Of a stretch of DNA of 64,000 nucleotides, positions 45,345-54,729 are shown in pieces. Below the pieces are notes generated by a model. It had not been told where the DNA came from and ran no database searches. It saw only the letters and a list, made by a program, of their open reading frames with translations. Origin of the DNA: Inquilinus sp. Marseille-Q2685 (lineage in GTDB: Bacteria > Pseudomonadota > Alphaproteobacteria > DSM-16000 > Inquilinaceae); contig NZ_CAKAKL010000001.1 in the NCBI RefSeq assembly GCF_916619195.1, forward strand, positions 248,001 through 312,000. The letters are read 5' to 3'. Each line of letters starts with the position of its first letter. Position 1 is the first letter of the stretch. The translations under genes and the position numbers were made by a program.

Positions 45345-48300
45345 GGAGGGCGCTCCGCACGCCACCACAGCCCCCATCGTCGGCCTCGTCTTCTACCGCG
45401 CCCTGGTGCAGGCCGGGAACCTGGCGCCGGTCGATGCGCTTGTCGCGGCCCTCAAGGCCCGCGGCCTGAACCCGCTGCCGGTCTTCGTCTCCAGCCTCAA
45501 GGACGCGGTCTCGGCCGAGCTCGTGGCCGACGCCTTCGCCCGCCACAAGCCGGCGGTGATCCTGAACGCCACCAGCTTTGCCGTCTCCAGCCCCGGCGGC
45601 CCGGCCCAGCCGACGCCCTTCGACGCGGCGGACTGCCCGGTGCTGCAGATGGTGTTCGCCGGCGGCGCCGAGGCGGCGTGGCGCGACGGCACCCGCGGCC
45701 TGTCGGCGCAGGATCTGGCGATGAACGTCGCCCTGACCGAGATCGACGGCCGGGTGCTGACCCGCGCCGTGTCCTTCAAGTCCGAGGCGCGCTGGGATCC
45801 GCTGACCGAATGCACCGTGGTGTCCTACCGCCCGGTGCCGGACCGGATCGGCTTCGTCGCCGACCTGGCCGCCGCCTGGGCCCGGCTGCGCCGCACGCCG
45901 CCGGCGGAACGCCGGGTCGCGCTGGTCTTGGCCAACTACCCGAACCGCGACGGCCGCCTCGGCAACGGCGTCGGCCTCGACACCCCGGCCGGGACGGTCG
46001 AGGTGCTGCAGGCCCTCACCGCGGCCGGTTACCGGGTCGAGGATCCGCCGGCCGACGCCACCGCGCTGATGGCCCGCGTCTCCGCCGGTCCGACGAACGC
46101 GCTGGCGGACCGGGCCGATCGCTCCGGCGGCGTGTCCTATCCGCTGGCCGAGTACCGCGCTCACTTCGACAGCCTGCCCGAGGCCGTCCGGACCGCCGTG
46201 ACCGACCGCTGGGGTGCGCCCGAATCCGATCCCTTCGTCGAGGGCGATGCCTTCCGCCTGGCGGTGCATCGCTTCGGCAACGTCGTCATCGGCGTGCAGC
46301 CGGCGCGGGGCTACAACATCGACCCGCAGGCGACCTATCACGACCCGGACCTGGTGCCGCCGCACGGCTACCTGGCGTTCTACGCCTGGCTGCGACAGGG
46401 ATTCGGGGCCCAGGCCATCGTCCATATGGGCAAGCACGGCAACCTGGAATGGCTGCCGGGCAAGGCGCTGGCGCTGTCGCGGGAGTGCTTCCCCGAAGTA
46501 GCGTTCGGCCCCGTCCCGCATCTCTACCCCTTCATCGTCAACGACCCGGGCGAAGGCACCCAGGCCAAGCGCCGCGCCGCCGCCGTGATCATCGACCACC
46601 TGACGCCGCCGCTGACCCGGGCCGAGAGCTACGGCCCGCTGAAGGACCTGGAGGCGCTGGTCGACGAATACTACGAGGCCGCCGGCATGGACCCGCGCCG
46701 GCTCAAGCATCTGCGCGACCGCATCCTCGACCTCGCCCGGTCGACCGGCCTGGACCGCGACTGCGGCGTGGCGGCGGATTCCGATTCCGACTCCGCTTTG
46801 GCGCAGATCGACAACCACCTCTGCGAGCTGAAGGAGATGCAGATCCGCGACGGCCTGCACATCTTCGGCCGCTCGCCGCAGGGCGACCAGCGCACCGACC
46901 TGCTGGTGGCGCTGACCCGAGTGCCGCGCGGGACGGGGCAGGGCGGCGACGCTTCGCTGATCCGTGCCTTGGCGACGGATCTCGGCCTCGGCTTCGATCC
47001 GCTCGACTGCCGCTTTGGCGACGCCTGGGCCGGGCCGCGCCCGGCGCTGCTGGGGCCGGAGACGGGCTGGCGCACCCATGGCGACACGGTCGAGCGGCTG
47101 GAGGGATTGGCGCGAGACCTCGTCGCTGGCGCCCGGACGCTCGAATCCGACTGGGCCGCCACCGCCGCCGTCCTCGGCGAGATCGAGGCCACCGTCGCGC
47201 CCTCCGTCGACCGCTCCGGCGCCGCCGAGATCGACGGGCTGCTGCGCGGGCTGGCCGGGCGCTTCGTGCCGCCCGGCTCCTCCGGCGCGCCGACCCGCGG
47301 GCGGCTGGACGTGCTGCCGACCGGGCGCAACTTCTATTCGGTCGACAGCCGCACGGTGCCGACGCCGGCCGCCTGGCATCTCGGCTGGAAATCAGCCTCC
47401 CTCTTGGTTGAGCGGCACCGGCAGGAGCACGGCGACTGGCCGCGTTCGATGGCGCTCAGCGCCTGGGGCACCAGCAACATGCGCACCGGCGGCGACGACA
47501 TCGCCCAGGCCCTGGCGCTGCTCGGCGTGCAGCCGCGCTGGGATCCCGCGTCCCGCCGCGTCACCGGCTTCGAGGTGATGCCGGAAGGCGTTCTGGGCCG
47601 GCCGCGGGTCGACGTGACCCTGCGCGTCTCCGGCTTCTTCCGCGACGCTTTCCCCAGTCAGATCGACCTGTTCGACAGCGCCGTCCGCGCCGTCGCCGCG
47701 CTGGACGAGCCGGAGGAGGCGAACCCGCTCGCCGCCCGCGTCCGGGCCGAGACGGCGGCGCTGGTCGAGGGCGGGATGCCCGAGGCCGAGGCCCGTCGCC
47801 GTGCCGGCTTCCGGGTCTTCGGCTCCAAGCCGGGAGCCTATGGCGCCGGCCTCCAGGCGCTGATCGACGAGAGGCTGTGGCGCGACGAGGCGGATCTCGG
47901 CCGCGCCTATCTGGAATGGGGCGGCTGGGCCTATGGCGACGGGGCCGAGGGTGCGGCGGCGCACGACCTGTTCGCCCGGCGACTGGAGAAGGTCGAAGCC
48001 GTCGTCCATAACCAGGACAACCGCGAGCACGACCTGCTCGATTCCGACGATTACTACCAGTTCGAGGGCGGGCTGGCGGCGGCGATCCACCATCTGTCCG
48101 GCGCCCGGCCGGCCGTGTGGCACAACGACCATTCGCGCCCCGAGCGGCCGGTGATCCGCACCCTGCGCGAGGAGATCGCCCGCGTCGTCCGCGCCCGGGT
48201 GGTGAACCCGAAATGGATCCGCGGCGTGATGCGCCACGGCTACAAGGGCGCCTTCGAGATGGCGGCGACGGTCGACTACCTGTTCGCCTTCGCCGCCACC

Positions 48301-48513
48301 ACCGACGCGGTGGCCGACCACCAGTTCGACCTGGTCTACGACGCGATGCTCGGCGACCCCGAGGTGCGGGCCTTCCTGGAGCAGGCCAACCCGGCGGCGG
48401 CGCGCGAGATCGCGGAGCGGCTGCAGGAGGCGCTGGACCGCGGCCTGTGGCAGCCGCGCGCCAATGCCGTCACCCATGAGCTCGACCTGATGACGAAGGA
48501 GCCCCACTCATGA
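45214..48513 (+). CDS. cobN: Cobaltochelatase CobN, main C-terminal part (gene split by repeat)
   Basis: The rest of CobN, beginning at APIVGLVFYRALVQAGN, which in intact CobN follows the segment where the upstream frame is lost. Conserved blocks are intact: YPNRDGRLGNGVGLDTPAGT, HMGKHGNLEWLPGKAL, FIVNDPGEGTQAKRRA, ESYGPLKDLEALVDEYYEA and HNQDNREHDLLDSDDYYQF. The frame is open to 45169. Possible starts are GTG 45169 and ATG 45214, both inside or before the repeat; the next in-frame GTG (45406) would cut conserved residues. Lack of any other disruption over 1050 codons suggests the split is recent, tolerated or apparent. It ends overlapping cobO by four bases. Confidence 0.9.
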   Translation: MSPPPPAGGREEGWRRKIRISRPSPIPASTNPSPAPPARRGGSEEGAPHATTAPIVGLVFYRALVQAGNLAPVDALVAALKARGLNPLPVFVSSLKDAVSAELVADAFARHKPAVILNATSFAVSSPGGPAQPTPFDAADCPVLQMVFAGGAEAAWRDGTRGLSAQDLAMNVALTEIDGRVLTRAVSFKSEARWDPLTECTVVSYRPVPDRIGFVADLAAAWARLRRTPPAERRVALVLANYPNRDGRLGNGVGLDTPAGTVEVLQALTAAGYRVEDPPADATALMARVSAGPTNALADRADRSGGVSYPLAEYRAHFDSLPEAVRTAVTDRWGAPESDPFVEGDAFRLAVHRFGNVVIGVQPARGYNIDPQATYHDPDLVPPHGYLAFYAWLRQGFGAQAIVHMGKHGNLEWLPGKALALSRECFPEVAFGPVPHLYPFIVNDPGEGTQAKRRAAAVIIDHLTPPLTRAESYGPLKDLEALVDEYYEAAGMDPRRLKHLRDRILDLARSTGLDRDCGVAADSDSDSALAQIDNHLCELKEMQIRDGLHIFGRSPQGDQRTDLLVALTRVPRGTGQGGDASLIRALATDLGLGFDPLDCRFGDAWAGPRPALLGPETGWRTHGDTVERLEGLARDLVAGARTLESDWAATAAVLGEIEATVAPSVDRSGAAEIDGLLRGLAGRFVPPGSSGAPTRGRLDVLPTGRNFYSVDSRTVPTPAAWHLGWKSASLLVERHRQEHGDWPRSMALSAWGTSNMRTGGDDIAQALALLGVQPRWDPASRRVTGFEVMPEGVLGRPRVDVTLRVSGFFRDAFPSQIDLFDSAVRAVAALDEPEEANPLAARVRAETAALVEGGMPEAEARRRAGFRVFGSKPGAYGAGLQALIDERLWRDEADLGRAYLEWGGWAYGDGAEGAAAHDLFARRLEKVEAVVHNQDNREHDLLDSDDYYQFEGGLAAAIHHLSGARPAVWHNDHSRPERPVIRTLREEIARVVRARVVNPKWIRGVMRHGYKGAFEMAATVDYLFAFAATTDAVADHQFDLVYDAMLGDPEVRAFLEQANPAAAREIAERLQEALDRGLWQPRANAVTHELDLMTKEPHS

Positions 48514-49136
48514 ACACCGAGGGCATGACCGAGGACGAGATCAACGCCCGCCACGCCGAGAAGATGGCGAAGAAGAAGGCGGTGCGCGACCGGATGCTGG
48601 CCGGCAAGACCATCGAGAGGGGCCTGCTGATCGTCCACACCGGCAAGGGCAAGGGCAAGTCGACGGCGGCGTTCGGCATGGTGCTGCGCTCGATCGGCCA
48701 CGGCTTCCGCACCGGGGTGGTGCAGTTCGTCAAGGGCCGCTGGGACACCGGCGAGCGTCATGTGCTGGAGCGGTTCCCGGAGTTGGTCACCATCGCCGCG
48801 ATGGGCGAGGGCTTCACCTGGGAGACGCAGGACCGCGAGCGCGACATCGCCGCCGCCCGCGCCGCCTGGGACGCCGCCAAGGCGATGATCCGCGACCCGT
48901 CCTATCGCCTGGTGCTGCTGGACGAGCTGAACATCGTGCTGCGCTACGACTACCTGCCGGTCGAGGAGGTGGTGGCCTTCCTGCGCGACGAGAAGCCGGC
49001 GGACACGCATGTCATCGTCACCGGCCGCAACGCCAAGGACGAGTTGATCGAGATCGCCGATCTGGTCACCGAGATGACGCTTATCAAGCACCCGTTTCGC
49101 GATGGCGTGAAGGCCCAGGCCGGGATCGAGTTCTGA
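48510..49136 (+). CDS. cobO: Cob(I)yrinic acid a,c-diamide adenosyltransferase
   Basis: Transfers the adenosyl group from ATP to the Co(I) corrinoid, 208 residues. CobA/CobO-type P-loop VHTGKGKGKSTAAFG (about residues 46-60). GVVQFVKGRWDTGERHVLE, LVLLDELNIVLRYDYL and HVIVTGRNAKDELIEIADLVTEM are all diagnostic. The ATG overlaps the cobN stop. Confidence 0.96.
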   Translation: MNTEGMTEDEINARHAEKMAKKKAVRDRMLAGKTIERGLLIVHTGKGKGKSTAAFGMVLRSIGHGFRTGVVQFVKGRWDTGERHVLERFPELVTIAAMGEGFTWETQDRERDIAAARAAWDAAKAMIRDPSYRLVLLDELNIVLRYDYLPVEEVVAFLRDEKPADTHVIVTGRNAKDELIEIADLVTEMTLIKHPFRDGVKAQAGIEF

Positions 49137-49146
49137 TGGGGCACTT

Positions 49147-49276
49147 CCCCCTCACCCTCCCGCCGCCAACGCGGCGAGCCCCTCCCTCTCCCCGAGGAGA
49201 GAGGTATCTGAGCCGGGCTTGCTTTACCTCTCCTTGGGGAGAGGTCGAAATCGCGCAGCGATTTCGGGTGAGGGGG
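49147..49276. repeat. Composite inverted-repeat element between cobO and cobQ
   Basis: CCCCCTCACCC...GGGTGAGGGGG ends, CTCTCCCCGAGGAGAG and CCTCTCCTTGGGGAGAGG hairpins and GAAATCGCGCAGCGATTTC at the right. Same family as the elements at 44442 (reverse orientation) and 50789. Its right end (AGGGGG, 49271-49276) lies 10 bases before the cobQ GTG and may serve as its ribosome-binding site. Confidence 0.9.
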
Positions 49277-49286
49277 ATCGCCGGCC

Positions 49287-50765
49287 GTGCCGCTGGATAG
49301 GCCCTCCGCCCTGATGATCCAGGGCACCGGCTCCGACGTCGGCAAGTCGCTGGTGGTCGCCGGGCTGTGCCGGGTCTTTGCCCGGCGCGGCCTGCGGGTG
49401 CGGCCGTTCAAGCCGCAGAACATGTCGAACAACGCCGCGGTGACGGCCGATGGCGGCGAGATCGGCCGGGCCCAGGCGCTGCAGGCGCGGGCCTGCGGCG
49501 TCGACCCGACCGTGCACATGAACCCGGTGCTGCTGAAGCCGGAGACCGAGACCGGCGCCCAGGTGATCGTCCAGGGCCGCCGCGTCGCCACGCTGAAGGC
49601 CCGCGACTATGCCGGCCGCAAGCCCGAGCTGCTGGCGGCGGTGCTGGACAGCTTCGCCCGGCTGTCGGCCGAAGCCGACCTGGTGCTGGTGGAGGGCGCC
49701 GGCAGCCCGGCCGAGGTCAATCTCCGCGCCGGCGACATCGCCAATATGGGCTTCGCCGAGGCGGCGGACCTGCCGGTGGTGCTGGTCGCCGACATCCACC
49801 GCGGCGGCGTCATCGCCAGCCTGGTCGGCACCCATGCGGTGATCGCGCCGGAAGAGGCGGCGCGGATCCGCGGCTTCATCGTCAACCGCTTCCGCGGCGA
49901 CGCCGCCCTGTTCGCCGATGGCATGCGGATCGTCGAGAGCCGCACCGGCTGGCGCGGCCTTGGCATCGTGCCGCATTGGCCGCAGGCCGCCCGCCTGCCG
50001 GCCGAGGACGCCAACGCCCTGGCCGAGATCGAGACGCCGCGCGGCCGGGCGATCACCGTCGCCGTGCCCGTGCTGTCGCGCATCGCCAATTTCGACGACC
50101 TCGACCCGTTGCGGCTGGAGCCCGACGTGGCGGTGCGGATGGTGCCGCCGGGCGAGGCGCTGCCGGGCGACGCCGACCTGGTGCTGTTGCCGGGGTCGAA
50201 ATCGACCATCGGCGACCTGGCCTTCCTGCGCGCCCAGGGCTGGGACATCGACCTCGCCGCCCATCTCCGTCGCGGCGGCCGGGTGCTGGGTCTGTGCGCC
50301 GGCTTCCAAATGCTCGGCCGCCGCCTGCACGACCCGGATGGCATTGACGGCCCGCCGGGCTCGGCCGACGGGCTCGGCCTGCTCGACCTCGAGACGGTGA
50401 TGACGCCGGAGAAAAGCCTGGTCGCCGTCGTCGGCACGCATCTGCCGACCGGCACGGCGATCCGCGGCTACGAGATGCATGTCGGCCGCACCGAAGGCCC
50501 GGCCCTGGCCCGGCCGCTGCTTGATCTGGAGGGACGGGCGGATGGCGCGGTCTCGCCCGACGGCCGCGTCGCCGGCTGCTACGTCCACGGCCTGTTCGCC
50601 GCCGACGGCTTCCGCGCCGCCTTCCTGGCCGGCCTCAAGCCGCGCGTGGGGGAGGGGCTGGCCTATGACGCCATGGTGGACGCCACGCTGGACGGCTTGG
50701 CCGACCATCTGGAACGGCATCTGGACATCGCGGCGCTGACCCGGATCGCGGGGTTGTCTGGATAA
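49287..50765 (+). CDS. cobQ: Cobyric acid synthase
   Basis: Amidates the b, d, e and g carboxylates of adenosylcobyrinic a,c-diamide, 492 residues. N-terminal ATPase domain with [15 protein letters not shown] and [24 protein letters not shown]-terminal glutaminase with [15 protein letters not shown] and nucleophile Cys in [12 protein letters not shown], and late YVHGLFA. GTG 49287 is used because AGGGGG precedes it; ATG 49314 (MIQGTGSD) is the alternative and keeps the P-loop. Intact here, unlike its relative cobB. Confidence 0.95.
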   Translation: MPLDRPSALMIQGTGSDVGKSLVVAGLCRVFARRGLRVRPFKPQNMSNNAAVTADGGEIGRAQALQARACGVDPTVHMNPVLLKPETETGAQVIVQGRRVATLKARDYAGRKPELLAAVLDSFARLSAEADLVLVEGAGSPAEVNLRAGDIANMGFAEAADLPVVLVADIHRGGVIASLVGTHAVIAPEEAARIRGFIVNRFRGDAALFADGMRIVESRTGWRGLGIVPHWPQAARLPAEDANALAEIETPRGRAITVAVPVLSRIANFDDLDPLRLEPDVAVRMVPPGEALPGDADLVLLPGSKSTIGDLAFLRAQGWDIDLAAHLRRGGRVLGLCAGFQMLGRRLHDPDGIDGPPGSADGLGLLDLETVMTPEKSLVAVVGTHLPTGTAIRGYEMHVGRTEGPALARPLLDLEGRADGAVSPDGRVAGCYVHGLFAADGFRAAFLAGLKPRVGEGLAYDAMVDATLDGLADHLERHLDIAALTRIAGLSG

Positions 50766-50788
50766 GTGCGCCAGGAGGTGCGGCCCAC

Positions 50789-50902
50789 CCCCCTCACCCT
50801 CCCGTCGCTTCGCGCCGGGCCCCTCCCTCTCCCCAAGGAGAGGGAAACGTCACCTCTCCTTGGGGAGAGGTCGAAATCGCGTAGCGATTTCGGGTGAGGG
50901 GG
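50789..50902. repeat. Composite inverted-repeat element between cobQ and cobD
   Basis: About 114 bases, same family as 49147-49276: CCCCCTCACCC left, GGGTGAGGGGG right, CTCTCCCCAAGGAGAG and CCTCTCCTTGGGGAGAGG hairpins, GAAATCGCGTAGCGATTTC near the right end. It lies between the convergent cobQ and cobD genes and is well placed to end both transcripts. Confidence 0.9.
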
Positions 50903-50918
50903 CGAGAGCCGGCCAATG

Positions 50919-51893
50919 TTATGAGAGCAGAAGCGCCGCCGCGACCGTCGCCAGGACCAGCACCGTCCCGGCGCCCTTGGTGACCTCCAGCGCCCGGCGG
51001 ATGTCGCGCGGAGTCGCCTCGGCCCGGCCGCCATCGCCCATCCAGGCATCGGGCACCACCGTGCCGTGATACTGCCGCGGCCCGGCCAAGGCGAGGCCGA
51101 GGCCGCCGGCCATCGCCGCCTCCGGCCAGCCGGCATTGGGCGAGCGGTGCTTCGGCGCGTCGCGCAGCATCGCCCGCCAAGCCGTGGCGATGCGGCCGCC
51201 GCCGAAGGGCGCGGCCAGGGCCAGCAGGGCGCCGCAGAGCCGGGCCGGGACCAGGTTCAACACGTCGTCGAGCCGCGCCGCGGCCCAGCCGAAGGCCTCG
51301 TGCCGGACGGTGCGGTGGCCGATCATGCTGTCGGCGGTGTTGACCGCCTTGTAGACCAGGAGGCCGGGCAGGCCGAGCAGCGCGAACCAGAAGGCCGGCG
51401 CGAACACGCCGTCGGAATAGTTCTCGGCGTCGCTCTCGATCGCGGCGCGGCACACGCCGGCCATGTCCAGGCTCTGCGGGTCGCGGCCGACGATCATCGA
51501 CACGGCGCGGCGCCCGCCCTCCAGCCCTTCCAGCTCACAGGCGGCGGTCACGGCGGCGACATGGTCGTGCAGGCTGCGCTGGGCCAGGAAGATTGCGGCG
51601 ACGGCGATCTCCAGCACCCAGCCGAAGGGCAGGGCGCGCAGCAGGGCGGAGAGGCCCCAGCCGATGCCGCCGGCCAGCAGCACCAGCAGCAGCGTCGCGG
51701 CGATGCCGGCGGCGCGGCGCCGGGCCGGCGCGTCGCCGTCCTGGTTCAGGCGGCGGTCAAGCCAAGCGATCCCCCGGCCGGCCAGCGCGACCGGATGCGG
51801 CAGCCGCCGCCACAGCCAGGGCGGGTCGCCGACCAGCGCGTCGAGCAGCAGGGCCGCGGCCAGGATCCAGAGATGGTGGGAGAGGTCGAGCAT
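50919..51893 (-). CDS. cobD: Adenosylcobinamide-phosphate synthase
   Basis: Membrane enzyme that joins the aminopropanol arm to adenosylcobyric acid, 324 residues with four to five hydrophobic segments. Family motifs: LLLDALVGDPPWLWRRLPHPV at the N terminus, ARAAIES-like CRAAIESDAENYSDGVFAPAF and VYKAVNTADSMIGHR. ATG 51893 is used; GTG 51899 adds two residues. Transcribed toward cobQ from its own promoter, so outside direct riboswitch control. Confidence 0.95.
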   Translation of the reverse strand: MLDLSHHLWILAAALLLDALVGDPPWLWRRLPHPVALAGRGIAWLDRRLNQDGDAPARRRAAGIAATLLLVLLAGGIGWGLSALLRALPFGWVLEIAVAAIFLAQRSLHDHVAAVTAACELEGLEGGRRAVSMIVGRDPQSLDMAGVCRAAIESDAENYSDGVFAPAFWFALLGLPGLLVYKAVNTADSMIGHRTVRHEAFGWAAARLDDVLNLVPARLCGALLALAAPFGGGRIATAWRAMLRDAPKHRSPNAGWPEAAMAGGLGLALAGPRQYHGTVVPDAWMGDGGRAEATPRDIRRALEVTKGAGTVLVLATVAAALLLS

Positions 51894-51950
51894 GCCCACG
51901 CTCTGGCCGTCCCGTGCGCCGGGGTCAAGCCCGGCCTGACGGAGCGGCGA

Positions 51951-53012
51951 TCACTGCTGGCCGTAAAGGCTCGCGAACAGGATGGCGAGGATGACCGCGC
52001 CCAGCACGGCGAGGCCGATCTTGATCCAGCTCCATGGCCGCTGGCCCTGCACCTCGCCGGTGCGGCCGTTGACCACGAAGCTGTAGGTCCGGCCGCCATA
52101 GCGGAAGCTGTTCAGCCAGACCGGCAGCAGCACATGCTTGAAGGTCACCCCGGCGTAGTCGGTCTGCAGCGAGCTGATCATCTGCTGGTCGCCGCCGATA
52201 TCGCCGCGGACATCGCCACGGATCACCGACTCCATCTTCGCCTTCGCCGTTTCGAAGCCGTCGGCCAGGCTAACCTGATAGTGCTGGGCCCCGAAGCCGC
52301 GCAGATAGCGCCCGTCATAGGGCACCAGCGCGCCCAGGTCCCACGGCTCCAGCCGGTCCAGATAGTCCTTCGGCAGCGACCGGCTGGCCGCCACTGCGAC
52401 ATCGTCGAAATCGCGCGCGACCCGGCCGCTGCAGGGCGTCCAGCGCGTCTCGGCCACCGTCCGCGTCTGGTTGCCGTCGCGGACCGTCCGCACGACGGTG
52501 ATGCCGCGCCGGCCGGTATAGTCGCTCCGTGTCGCGGCGTCGAAGGTCCAGTAGGGCACATACATGCCGATGAAGCCGTTGTCGGCCTTGGCCAGGCGCT
52601 TCACGTCGCCGGGCGCGAACCACAGCCCGGACAGCCAGGCCTCGTATCTCGCCCGCGCCGCCTTGGCGTCGAAGCCGAAGGGCAGCACCGCGCCGGGCCG
52701 CAGATGGGTGAGGGTGCGCGGCTCCAGCACGATCGGCGTGCCGCAGAACGGACAGCGCGAGGCCTGGATGGCGGGGTCCAGCTGGAACTCCGCGGCGCAG
52801 CGCCTGCACGAGACGATCGACACCGTCTCGGTCGGCGCCTGCTGCTCCGCCTCCGCCAGGCCGGCCGCGTAGTCGATCTCGGCGACGGTCGTCCAGGGCG
52901 AGGCCTCGATCGGGTTCTCATGCCCGCAATAGGGGCATTTCAGCACGCTGGTTCCGGGCGCGTATTCGAGCTGCGCGCCGCAGGACGCGCAGGTGAAGGC
53001 CATGTCCGCCAT
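51951..53012 (-). CDS. Zinc-ribbon membrane protein, YdjG-like
   Basis: 353 residues. Two CxxC zinc ribbons are at the N terminus (CASCGAQLEYA and CPYCGHENP; then SCRRCAAEF and CPFCGTPI). A large middle domain follows, and one C-terminal membrane helix (IKIGLAVLGAVILAILFASLYG) ends just before the stop. Such proteins are often labelled PriA-like because of the ribbons, but no helicase motifs are present. Encoded 9 bases after the SPFH gene, like the YdjG-YdjI arrangement of Bacillus, where these proteins recruit a PspA-type protein to stressed membranes. That role here is inferred from arrangement only. Confidence 0.8.
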   Translation of the reverse strand: MADMAFTCASCGAQLEYAPGTSVLKCPYCGHENPIEASPWTTVAEIDYAAGLAEAEQQAPTETVSIVSCRRCAAEFQLDPAIQASRCPFCGTPIVLEPRTLTHLRPGAVLPFGFDAKAARARYEAWLSGLWFAPGDVKRLAKADNGFIGMYVPYWTFDAATRSDYTGRRGITVVRTVRDGNQTRTVAETRWTPCSGRVARDFDDVAVAASRSLPKDYLDRLEPWDLGALVPYDGRYLRGFGAQHYQVSLADGFETAKAKMESVIRGDVRGDIGGDQQMISSLQTDYAGVTFKHVLLPVWLNSFRYGGRTYSFVVNGRTGEVQGQRPWSWIKIGLAVLGAVILAILFASLYGQQ

Positions 53013-53021
53013 GATCCGGGA

Positions 53022-54125
53022 TCAGGCGGGGGGCAGCGGCGGCGGCTGGTCGGCGAACAGCGCGGCCAGCCCGGCAACCTCGCCGGCCCTGGTCCAGTTC
53101 GCCATGCCCTGGATCCAGACCAGGCTCTCGCGGGTCAGGCGGCCGTCGCGCACCAGCCCCTGCAGCTCGGCGGCCGGGAACGGGCCGGCCTGCTTGCCGT
53201 CGATGGCGACGTGCCAGGCCTCGGACCCCGGCAAGGGCGGCGGGGCCGAGCCCGTCGCCGGCTGGGCGCCCTGCTGCACGGCGGCGCCCATGGCCGCGGC
53301 AAGGCCGCCGCCCGTGGCCATGCCGATGCCGATTCCGGCGGCCCCGCCCGGATTCTCCGCCGCCGCCTTGATCGCCTCGGCGGTCTGGTACTGGGTGTAG
53401 CGGCCGAGATCGCCGACCACGCCCATGCTGCTGCGACGGTCCAGCGCCTTCTCCACCTCCTCGGGCAGCGAGACGTTCTCGACCAGCAGCGTCGCGACCT
53501 CCAGGCCGTAGGCGTCGAACTCCGGCTGGATCGCGTCGCGGATGACCTTGCCGAGCTGGTCGTAGTTGGCCGACAGGTCCAGCACCGGGATGTTCGACTT
53601 CGCCACCGCGCCGGCGAAGCTGGTGACGATCAGGTTGCGCAGCTGGTCGGTGATCTCGTCGGTGGTGAAGCGGCCGTCGGTGCCGGCGATCTCGCGGATG
53701 AAGGCGGCGGGGTCCTTGACCCGGATGGCGTAGGTGCCGAAGGCGCGCAGCCGCACCGGCCCGAACTCCGGGTCGCGCAGCATCACCGGGTTCATCGTGC
53801 CCCATTTCAGGTCGGTGAACCGCTTGGTGTTGAGGAAATACACCTCGGCCTTGAACGGGCTCTCGAAGCCGTATTTCCAGCCCTGCAGCGTCGACAGGAT
53901 CGGCAGGTTCCTGGTCTCCAGCCGAACCATCCCCGGCTGGAAGACGTCGGCGATCTGGCCCTCGTTGACGAAGACGGCGACCTGGCTCTCGCGCACCGTC
54001 AGCTGGGCGCCGTACTTGATCTCGTTGTTGTGCCGCTCGAACCGGTAGACGATGGTGTCCTGGGTGTCATCGGTCCATTCGATGATGTCGATGAATTCGC
54101 CGGCAATCTTGTCCCACAGGGCCAT
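53022..54125 (-). CDS. SPFH/Band-7 domain protein with C-terminal GYF_2 domain, YdjI-like
   Basis: 367 residues. The SPFH domain covers about residues 15-260 (IVYRFERHNNEIKYGAQLTVRESQVAVFV, FGTYAIRVKDPAAFIREI). A Gly/Ala-rich linker and a C-terminal GYF_2-type domain (EAWHVAIDGKQAGPFPAAELQGLV) follow, ending in a Pro-rich tail. There is no strong membrane helix, so it would bind membranes through partners such as the zinc-ribbon protein next to it. ATG 54125 is chosen because GGAGGGG lies directly upstream; ATG 54137 falls within that site. No pspA gene is adjacent. Confidence 0.88.
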   Translation of the reverse strand: MALWDKIAGEFIDIIEWTDDTQDTIVYRFERHNNEIKYGAQLTVRESQVAVFVNEGQIADVFQPGMVRLETRNLPILSTLQGWKYGFESPFKAEVYFLNTKRFTDLKWGTMNPVMLRDPEFGPVRLRAFGTYAIRVKDPAAFIREIAGTDGRFTTDEITDQLRNLIVTSFAGAVAKSNIPVLDLSANYDQLGKVIRDAIQPEFDAYGLEVATLLVENVSLPEEVEKALDRRSSMGVVGDLGRYTQYQTAEAIKAAAENPGGAAGIGIGMATGGGLAAAMGAAVQQGAQPATGSAPPPLPGSEAWHVAIDGKQAGPFPAAELQGLVRDGRLTRESLVWIQGMANWTRAGEVAGLAALFADQPPPLPPA

Positions 54126-54207
54126 GGTCCCCTCCATCCGCGGCCCTCATGGGCCGGATCGCGCGCGGACGATACTATCAGCTTGGGACGGAAAAGAGGC
54201 GGGGCGG

Positions 54208-54693
54208 ATGGCCGAGGTGACGGTGCGGCCGGCGGGGCCGGACGATCGCGCAGCGCTGCAGGCGGCGCTGGTCGACATGCAGGAGTACGAGCGGGCGCTG
54301 CACGACACGCGGCTGCCCGGCAGCGAGACGGCGCAGCCCTATCTCGACTGGCTCGAAGGCCATGCGGCGGCGCGCGGGGGCGTGATCCTGGTCGCGGTGT
54401 CGGCCGAGGGCGAGCTCGCCGGCTTCTCCGCCTGCTGGGTGCAGCAGGACGACCTGATCTCGGAGACCGCGGATTCGAACCGCTTCGGCTATGTCTCGGA
54501 CGTCTACACCGCGCCGGCCTGGCGCGGCCACGGCATCGCCGGACGGTTGCTGTCGGCGATCGAGGCGCATCTGCGCGGCACCGGCGTGGTGCGCATGCGG
54601 ATCGGCGCCCTGGCGAACAACGACAGCGCCGTCCGCGCCTACCGCAAGCACGGCTTCGAGCCCTACGAGATGGTGCTGGAGAAGCGGCTGTAG
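54208..54693 (+). CDS. GNAT-family N-acetyltransferase
   Basis: Acetyl-CoA-dependent transferase of 161 residues with an unknown acceptor. It has a GNAT fold: VTVRPAGPDDRAALQAAL at the N terminus, FGYVSDVYTAPAWRGHGIAGRLL containing the acetyl-CoA loop (RGHGIAG), and NNDSAVRAYRKHGFEPYEMVLEK at the end, typical of small-molecule acetyltransferases. ATG 54208 follows GAGGCGGGG. Divergent from the SPFH gene with an 82-base gap. Confidence 0.88.
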   Translation: MAEVTVRPAGPDDRAALQAALVDMQEYERALHDTRLPGSETAQPYLDWLEGHAAARGGVILVAVSAEGELAGFSACWVQQDDLISETADSNRFGYVSDVYTAPAWRGHGIAGRLLSAIEAHLRGTGVVRMRIGALANNDSAVRAYRKHGFEPYEMVLEKRL

Positions 54694-54729
54694 AGCGGGC
54701 CGGGGAGAATCTCGGCCCCTCTCTCGAGG

